Assembly: GCF_009650765.1 (NCBI RefSeq) | Contig: NZ_CP045740.1 | Location: forward strand, 372,001-436,000 | Source of the DNA: Streptomyces sp. SUK 48 | GTDB taxonomy: Bacteria > Actinomycetota > Actinomycetes > Streptomycetales > Streptomycetaceae | Direction of reading: 5' to 3' | Length of the DNA stretch: 64,000 nucleotides | Program-made: the position numbers and the translations under genes | Shown: piece after piece, positions 59,088 to 64,000 of the stretch | How the letters are laid out: each line of letters begins with the position of its first letter | Position numbering within the stretch: the first letter of the stretch is position 1 | The notes under the pieces: model-generated | Seen by the model: only the letters and a program-made list of their open reading frames with translations | Database searches by the model: none | What the model was told of the DNA's origin: nothing

Positions 59088-59100
59088 GGTACCGAGTACC
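59088..59100. promoter_or_regulatory. GGTAC-CGA-GTACC palindrome
   Basis: Perfect 5-bp inverted repeat in a lower-GC patch between the TetR gene and the DUF35 gene; operator-like, protein unknown. Confidence 0.3.
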
Positions 59101-59216
59101 TTTACGAGTGACACTGAGTGCCATAGCCTGTCGGTCATGCGCGGCGGCCAGGCCGCCGGCGCACGCGTGCACGGGACGGCACGCGGATTCCGGCCGAGTG
59201 CAGGGAGTTGACCAGG

Positions 59217-59633
59217 ATGTACCACCACTCAGCGAGCGCCCCGCAGGTGGCGGCCGGCGCCGCGACGGGTCTGCTCGATCCCGCGCCCGCGGAGTCCAAG
59301 GACGCCATCCACTTCCAGCGCTGCGCCTGGTGCGGTACGGCGATGTACCACCGGCTGCTGTGTCCGGTGTGCCAGGGCAGTGAGCTGTGCACCGAGCGCA
59401 GCGAGGGGATCGGCACGGTCCGCCACTCCACGGTGGTGCACCGCAACACCCCGGCGGCGCGCAATGTCTCGCTGATCGAGATGGCCGAGGGCTTCGTCGT
59501 CCGCGGCCGGGTGATGGGTCCGCCGGTCGGCGTGCACAGCGGTGACCGGGTGCGGCTGTCGACCACCATGGACCCGGTACGCGGCGAGCCGGTCTTCCAG
59601 CTGATGGACGAGCCGTACCGGGCCTGGACCTGA
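59217..59633 (+). CDS. OB-fold/zinc-ribbon DUF35 protein
   Basis: 138 residues from ATG 59217 (GGGAG at 9-10 nt). Rubredoxin-like zinc ribbon C36-AW-C39 ... C49-PV-C52, then an OB fold (GIGTVRHSTVVHR, AEGFVVRGRVMG, GDRVRLSTT). DUF35 proteins normally associate with thiolases or ketosynthases and bind acyl-CoA; no such partner lies adjacent. Confidence 0.9.
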   Translation: MYHHSASAPQVAAGAATGLLDPAPAESKDAIHFQRCAWCGTAMYHRLLCPVCQGSELCTERSEGIGTVRHSTVVHRNTPAARNVSLIEMAEGFVVRGRVMGPPVGVHSGDRVRLSTTMDPVRGEPVFQLMDEPYRAWT

Positions 59634-59819
59634 CCTTCCCGCACACCGGGTCCCCGCACACCCGGCCCCCGCACGCCTCACTTTCGTACGCCTGATCCCC
59701 GTACTTGTGAACCATCACTTCGCCTCCACAGGCAACCCACAGACTCCGTGTCCCGTCCTCCGGGAGCGAGGGGCTCCGGGACGGCCGGGGCGCCCGGGGT
59801 CGGGGGTCGAGGAGGAACA

Positions 59820-62639
59820 GTGGTCCGTGCCCGGCACATATGGGTCACCGCCGCCGCGTTATGCGCGGTGGCGGGAGTGTCTCCAGGGGTGGCGGTCGCC
59901 CAGGGTCAACCACCGTCAGCGGCGGCGCGGTTCGCCTCATCGGACGGCCAGGGCGCGCTGCCGCCCGGCTGGCGGCTGACCGGCGGGACGTCGGCGCCCC
60001 GGCTGGAGTGGCGCTCCGGCCGACCGGTGCCCATGGGTGACGCACGCGTCGAATTCCGTTCCGGCGGGCGCCTGTTGGGGGTGCCGAAGCCGGACGCGGA
60101 CGGACGGACGTTCCGTCTCCCGCTCGACGGGAAGCAGGCGGGCGGGCCGAGCGGGCTCACCGGACTCGGCCGCCCCGACGGGCTCCAGGTCTGGTCCGGT
60201 GGCCGCCGGCTGGACGGCCGTACGAGCGGCGAGGCACCCGCCTCGCCCGTGGCACCCGTCTCACCCGGCAAGCCGGCTCTCCCGCCGCAGCTCCCGGCGA
60301 ACGGTGTCGACCCGGGCAAGCCGGGCGCCTACCGCACCAAGACCGGCGAGTACAGCCTGGAGTCGGTACGGCTGCCGGGCTTCGCGAAGCCGGTGGAGAT
60401 GCGCGCGGTGGTCGTCGCCCCCGTCGGCGCCCCCGGCAAGCGGCCGCTCGCGCTGTTCCTGCACGGCCGCCACTACACCTGCTACCGCGGCGACGAGATC
60501 AGCATCGACTGGCCCTGCAAGACCGGCTTCCGGTCGGTGCCGAGCTACCGCGGCTATCTGCGTGACCAGCAACTCCTTGCCTCGCAGGGGTACATGACGG
60601 TGTCGATCGCGGCGAACGGCATCAACGGGCAGGACGGCGACGCCGAGGACGGCGGCGCCCAGGCCCGCTCCTCCCTGATCCGGCTCCACCTCGGCCACTG
60701 GGCCGACTGGGCGCGAAACCCCGCGTCCGCGCCCGCGATCGTCCGTTCCGCACCCTCCGCCGATCTGTCCCGGGTGCTGCTCGTCGGGCACTCCCGGGGC
60801 GGCGAGGGCGTCAACCGGGCGGCCCTGGACAGCCTCTACCCGCCGCCCGCCGACCAGGACGGCTATCACGGCGCGGTGCGCTGGACCGTGCGCGGCATGG
60901 TGCTGATCGGCCCCACCGTCTTCGGCCAGAACCCCGTGCCCGACGTGCCGTCGGTGTCGGTCCTGCCGGGCTGCGACGGTGACGTCTCCGACCTGGAAGG
61001 CGAGGTGTACGTCGACGGGACCCGCGCGGTCAGCACCGGCAGCGCGCTGCACAGCGCCGTGTACGTCGTCGGCGCCGACCACAACTTCTTCAACTCCGAG
61101 TGGACGCCCGGTACGTCGGCGGCACCCGCCGAGGACGACTTCTACGACGACCCGGACCGGCCGGACCCGGTGTGCGGCAAGCACGCCGCGACCCGGCTCT
61201 CCGCCGACCGGCAGCACCGCGCCGGTTCGGTGTACATCGCGGCGGCCGCACGCCTGTTCGTGGCCGGCGACGACCGGGTGCGCCCGCTGCTCGACGGCTC
61301 AGGGAAGCGTGCCCCGTCGGCGGACCCGGCGCGGGTCCTCAGCCATGCGGTGGGGGCGCGCCGCGACGGCGGGTTCCTGCCGGACGGCGGGGTCTCGGTG
61401 AGCGGCGGCAGGCTGTGCGCCGTCGTGGACCCCAGCCCCGCGAAGCGCTGCCTCGGCGACGACGGGAAGGGTTCTTCGCCGCACTTCGCGCAGTGGGGGG
61501 CCGATCAGGAGGCCGGCCGGCACGCGATCGCGCTGCGCTGGACCCACACCGGTGCCCGGACCCGGGTGACCGCGCAGCGGCCGCTGTCCCTGTCCGGCGC
61601 CAAGGACCTGGCGCTCCGGCTGTTCGTGCCGCCCAACTCCCGTGGCACGCAGTTCGATGTGACCCTCACCGACACCGGCGGCCACCGTGCGACGCTGGGC
61701 CGGATCCATGCCGACGGGCTGCCCGGCAGTGAGCGGACCGCCTCCTACTGGGCCCGCGAGTTCCGGGTCCCGCTGACGGCCGCCGGCCGTGCCCGCGTCG
61801 ATCTGCGCTCGGTCAAGTCCATGGAGCTGACGGCGCGTTCGGCATCCGGGCGGGCCTGGGTCGTGGACGCGTGGGGCTGGCGTCCCGGGACGCCCGCGGT
61901 GCGCGCCGCGGCGCTGGCGCGGGTGGACCTCGGCCGGCTGACGGTGGCCGAGGGCGACTCGGGCACGCGTACCTACCGTGTCCCGGCCCGGGTGTCGGGC
62001 CATGGCAGCGGCCAGGTCCGTGTCTACGTCCTCGACCCGGTCACCGGTCACGCCACCGGCCGGCTGGTCACGGTGCACCCCGGCGGCGCCGACATCGACG
62101 TGCCGATCGAGGTCAAGGGCAACACCCGCTACGGCACGGACGTGACGCACGAGGTGCTGGTCAAGGCGGTGCACGGCGCCGTCGTCGGGTCCTACGCGGG
62201 CGGTGTCACCGTGCACGACGACGATCCCGCGCCCACCATGACCGTCACCCCGATCGCGAACCGGGTCACCGAGGGCCAGTCCCTCAAGTGGCGCGTCACG
62301 CTGTCGGGGCCGGTCGACGTGGACATGAGCGCGATGTTCGGCGTCACCCCGCCGGCCGGCGGCAAGGAGCTGTCCACCAAGGACGTCACCGCCGCGTGGC
62401 TGCGTGACGTCTCCGATGAATCCCCGGACCCGGAGCGCCCGTTGTCCAAGGTGAACGGTCTCACCGTCTGGGTCGACATCCCCGCGCACCGGACCAGCGC
62501 GGACATCACGCTGCCCACGGTCAAGGACAAGGTGGCCGAGCCGGAGGAGTCGGTCCGGTTCCAGCAGCTCGACGACAGGACGGGCCGACCCCGTAAGGAC
62601 GGGATGCTGTTGGAGGGATCGGTGCTGAACGCGTCCTGA
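59820..62639 (+). CDS. Large secreted alpha/beta-hydrolase with C-terminal beta domains, TTA-containing
   Basis: 939 residues from GTG 59820 (GGAGGAACA). Signal peptide VVRARHIWVTAAALCAVAGVSPGVAVAQ. The hydrolase domain (about 190-480) opens with RPLALFLHGRHYTC and holds the nucleophile in LLVGHSRGGEGVNRAAL and a His near GADHNFFNSEW. The part from about 500 is beta-rich with Calx-beta/Na-Ca exchanger-like segments (VAEGDSGTRTYRV, VTEGQSLKWRVTLSGPVDVDM). The Leu codon 59859-59861 in the signal peptide is TTA, so secretion of the protein should be bldA-dependent. Substrate unknown. Confidence 0.88.
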   Translation: MVRARHIWVTAAALCAVAGVSPGVAVAQGQPPSAAARFASSDGQGALPPGWRLTGGTSAPRLEWRSGRPVPMGDARVEFRSGGRLLGVPKPDADGRTFRLPLDGKQAGGPSGLTGLGRPDGLQVWSGGRRLDGRTSGEAPASPVAPVSPGKPALPPQLPANGVDPGKPGAYRTKTGEYSLESVRLPGFAKPVEMRAVVVAPVGAPGKRPLALFLHGRHYTCYRGDEISIDWPCKTGFRSVPSYRGYLRDQQLLASQGYMTVSIAANGINGQDGDAEDGGAQARSSLIRLHLGHWADWARNPASAPAIVRSAPSADLSRVLLVGHSRGGEGVNRAALDSLYPPPADQDGYHGAVRWTVRGMVLIGPTVFGQNPVPDVPSVSVLPGCDGDVSDLEGEVYVDGTRAVSTGSALHSAVYVVGADHNFFNSEWTPGTSAAPAEDDFYDDPDRPDPVCGKHAATRLSADRQHRAGSVYIAAAARLFVAGDDRVRPLLDGSGKRAPSADPARVLSHAVGARRDGGFLPDGGVSVSGGRLCAVVDPSPAKRCLGDDGKGSSPHFAQWGADQEAGRHAIALRWTHTGARTRVTAQRPLSLSGAKDLALRLFVPPNSRGTQFDVTLTDTGGHRATLGRIHADGLPGSERTASYWAREFRVPLTAAGRARVDLRSVKSMELTARSASGRAWVVDAWGWRPGTPAVRAAALARVDLGRLTVAEGDSGTRTYRVPARVSGHGSGQVRVYVLDPVTGHATGRLVTVHPGGADIDVPIEVKGNTRYGTDVTHEVLVKAVHGAVVGSYAGGVTVHDDDPAPTMTVTPIANRVTEGQSLKWRVTLSGPVDVDMSAMFGVTPPAGGKELSTKDVTAAWLRDVSDESPDPERPLSKVNGLTVWVDIPAHRTSADITLPTVKDKVAEPEESVRFQQLDDRTGRPRKDGMLLEGSVLNAS

Positions 62640-62674
62640 TCCAGCGGTGGTTCGTTCCGGGTGGCTCTCGGCCG

Positions 62675-63064
62675 TCAGTCGCCGAGGGTCACCCGGATGC
62701 CGACCGTGCCGTCCGTGCCGCGCCGCAGCCGGCTGCCCAGCAGAGTGAGGCGGCCGAGGATGCCGTACTTACGGGCGATCAAGGCGCGGTAGCGGGCGGT
62801 GGTGGCCGCGTCGGTGATCTCGGCGGTGGCGGGCAGCTGGTCGCCGGTGGGGTTGCCGCGCACGTCGCAGGGGCCGGCCAGGATGTCGGCGCGCTGGCGG
62901 ACGCGTTTGACCTTGAAGCTGTCGGCGGCCGTCCAGACACCGAGGCTCGCGCCGTCCCGGACCACCCACACCGGGGTGGCCACCGGCGTGCCGTTCCTGC
63001 GGAAACTGGTGACCAGCAGGTACTTCCCGGCGGCGAGCCGGGCCAGGCGCGAATCGTGGTCCAT
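62675..63064 (-). CDS. PPOX-class F420-dependent oxidoreductase
   Basis: 129 residues. The split-barrel pattern YLLVTSFRRNGTPVATPVWVVRDGASLGVWTAADSFKVKRVRQRADILAGPCDVRGNP is that of F420-binding Rv-type PPOX proteins in actinobacteria. Reduction of an aromatic or unsaturated compound with F420H2 is inferred from the family. Confidence 0.9.
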   Translation of the reverse strand: MDHDSRLARLAAGKYLLVTSFRRNGTPVATPVWVVRDGASLGVWTAADSFKVKRVRQRADILAGPCDVRGNPTGDQLPATAEITDAATTARYRALIARKYGILGRLTLLGSRLRRGTDGTVGIRVTLGD

Positions 63065-63086
63065 GACGGGAAGTCTAGGCGCTCGC

Positions 63087-64000
63087 TCAGCCCAGAGCGG
63101 CGGCCATGCGGTGGACGGCCTCGGTGAGGATCTCCGGTGAGGTCGCGAGGTTAAGGCGGGCGTGGCCCGCGCCGCCGGTGCCGAACGGGAGACCGGCGGA
63201 CAGGGCGACGCGGCCGCGGTCCAGGAAGACCTGGGCGGGGTCGTCGCCGAGGCCGAGGGCGCGGCAGTCGAGCCAGGCGAGGTAGGTGGCCTCCCCGGGG
63301 TGGACGCGGACCGCGGGCAGGTGCTCGGCGAGCAGGTCGGCCAGCAGGAGCCGGTTGTCCCGGATGCCGGTGCGCAGGGCGTCGAGCCAGCCGGTGGCCT
63401 CCCGCAGCGCGGCCGTGTGGGCGAGGATCGCGACGTGGCTGGCGCCGTGCCCGACCTCCTCGGGCATCCGGGCGAGATCGGCGGCGGCCTCGGGGCCGGC
63501 CAGGGCGAGGGCCGCTTTGAGGCCCGCGAGGTTCCAGCCCTTGGACGCCGACATGAGCGAGAGACCGCGGGCGGCGGCGGGCAGGCTGAGGTATGGCACG
63601 AAGGGGGTGCCGGGGGCGGTGAGCGGGGCATGGATCTCGTCCGCGACGACCCGCACGCCATGGCGCTCGGCCAGTTCGGCGACGGCCGTCAGCTCGGCGG
63701 CGGTGTGCACCGTACCGGTGGGGTTGTGCGGGCTGCACAGCAGGTAGGCGGCGCGCCCGCCGCCCGCCGTGGCGCGCCGGAAGGCGTCCTCCAGGGCCGC
63801 CGGATCGAGGCGCAGATCCGCGCCGAGGGGGGCTTCCACCACGCGGCGGTCCATGTGGGTGATGAACAGGAAGAACGGCGGGTACACCGGCGGGTTGACG
63901 ATCACCGGATCGCCCGCCCCGGTCACCAGCCTGATCATTTCGACCGCTCCGAGCATGACGTCCGGAACGATCGCCGTGCGCTCCGCCGCGATCCCGTCCC
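63087..64000 (-). CDS. PLP-dependent aminotransferase, MalY/PatB type (N-terminus outside window)
   Basis: 304 residues of the C-terminal part; the frame runs off the right edge. Fold-type I motifs: [39 protein letters not shown] and the PLP-Lys in [18 protein letters not shown]. The last part ([17 protein letters not shown]) carries the substrate-carboxylate Arg. Like MalY/PatB cystathionine beta-lyases (C-S lyase) it may split cystathionine or act as an aminotransferase. Confidence 0.92.
   Translation of the reverse strand, partial: DGIAAERTAIVPDVMLGAVEMIRLVTGAGDPVIVNPPVYPPFFLFITHMDRRVVEAPLGADLRLDPAALEDAFRRATAGGGRAAYLLCSPHNPTGTVHTAAELTAVAELAERHGVRVVADEIHAPLTAPGTPFVPYLSLPAAARGLSLMSASKGWNLAGLKAALALAGPEAAADLARMPEEVGHGASHVAILAHTAALREATGWLDALRTGIRDNRLLLADLLAEHLPAVRVHPGEATYLAWLDCRALGLGDDPAQVFLDRGRVALSAGLPFGTGGAGHARLNLATSPEILTEAVHRMAAALG

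Noticed and set aside
1..64000. tRNA, rRNA, insertion sequence, prophage or secondary-metabolite cluster
   Set aside because: Looked for by eye: no tRNA-like cloverleaf, no transposase, integrase or capsid gene, and no polyketide synthase, NRPS or terpene synthase motif was found.

Overview
The window is high-GC actinobacterial DNA and almost certainly comes from a Streptomyces chromosome. Supporting signs are strong G/C bias at third codon positions, many GTG starts, very rare TTA codons (three found in frame), numerous SpoIIE-type PP2C phosphatases with anti-sigma-like ATPase domains, a 20S proteasome beta subunit, F420/PPOX proteins, DUF5753 remnants and DmdR-like iron boxes. No rRNA, tRNA, CRISPR array, insertion sequence or phage module was seen. 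It reads as a chromosomal arm or sub-arm region of many short operons.

Layout. 0-6 kb: the end of a PP2C phosphatase, a secreted protein, an SRPBCC protein, a broken DUF5753 regulator beside an HATPase-type regulator, then a two-gene unit encoding an unusual alpha/beta-hydrolase fused to an acetoacetate-decarboxylase-like domain plus a small helical protein. 6-11 kb: a cold-shock protein with a strong terminator, a zinc-binding membrane protein, and a tightly overlapping ABC transporter/two-component operon. 11-18 kb: flavodoxin-like protein, methyltransferase, SRPBCC stress protein, MFS remnant, a ferredoxin-NADP reductase behind an iron box, a frameshifted gene, a DUF1232 protein and a ComB-type phosphatase whose frame lacks a stop. 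18-25 kb: a membrane protein and two large multidomain PP2C sensors, one with a TTA codon. 25-28 kb: a cyanate operon (cynT, cynS, a nucleobase deaminase) divergent from a LysR regulator across a well-formed LysR box.

28-36 kb: GH15 hydrolase, small proteins, a NiCoT nickel/cobalt permease with a Nur-like box, and an Efe iron-uptake locus (EfeU-EfeO fusion, Dyp peroxidase) behind an iron-box-like site. 36-43.7 kb: DedA, PAP2, MarR, an internally deleted MFS pseudogene, isochorismatase-like and PEBP-like proteins, an orphan proteasome beta subunit, a glycosyltransferase-like membrane protein and a BlaI/M56 pair. 43.7-49.5 kb: a disaccharide phosphorylase with beta-phosphoglucomutase, a sugar/nucleoside kinase, an RpiR regulator, then an AT-rich promoter followed by three stem-loops that look like a small structured RNA. 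49.5-64 kb: an ANTAR-GAF-PAS-PP2C protein, flavin reductase, a Tat-exported PL8 lyase, an ATP-grasp protein, a G-rich repeat region, a CoA transferase, TetR, a DUF35 protein, a very large secreted hydrolase with a TTA codon in its signal peptide, an F420/PPOX protein and the end of a PLP aminotransferase.

Themes: partner-switching and two-component signalling, metal homeostasis (iron, nickel), cyanate detoxification, alpha-glucan/disaccharide metabolism and secreted polysaccharide degradation. The least conventional items are the hydrolase-ADC fusion with its small partner, the structured intergenic transcript near 49 kb, the orphan PrcB, and the TTA-containing phosphatase and secreted hydrolase.
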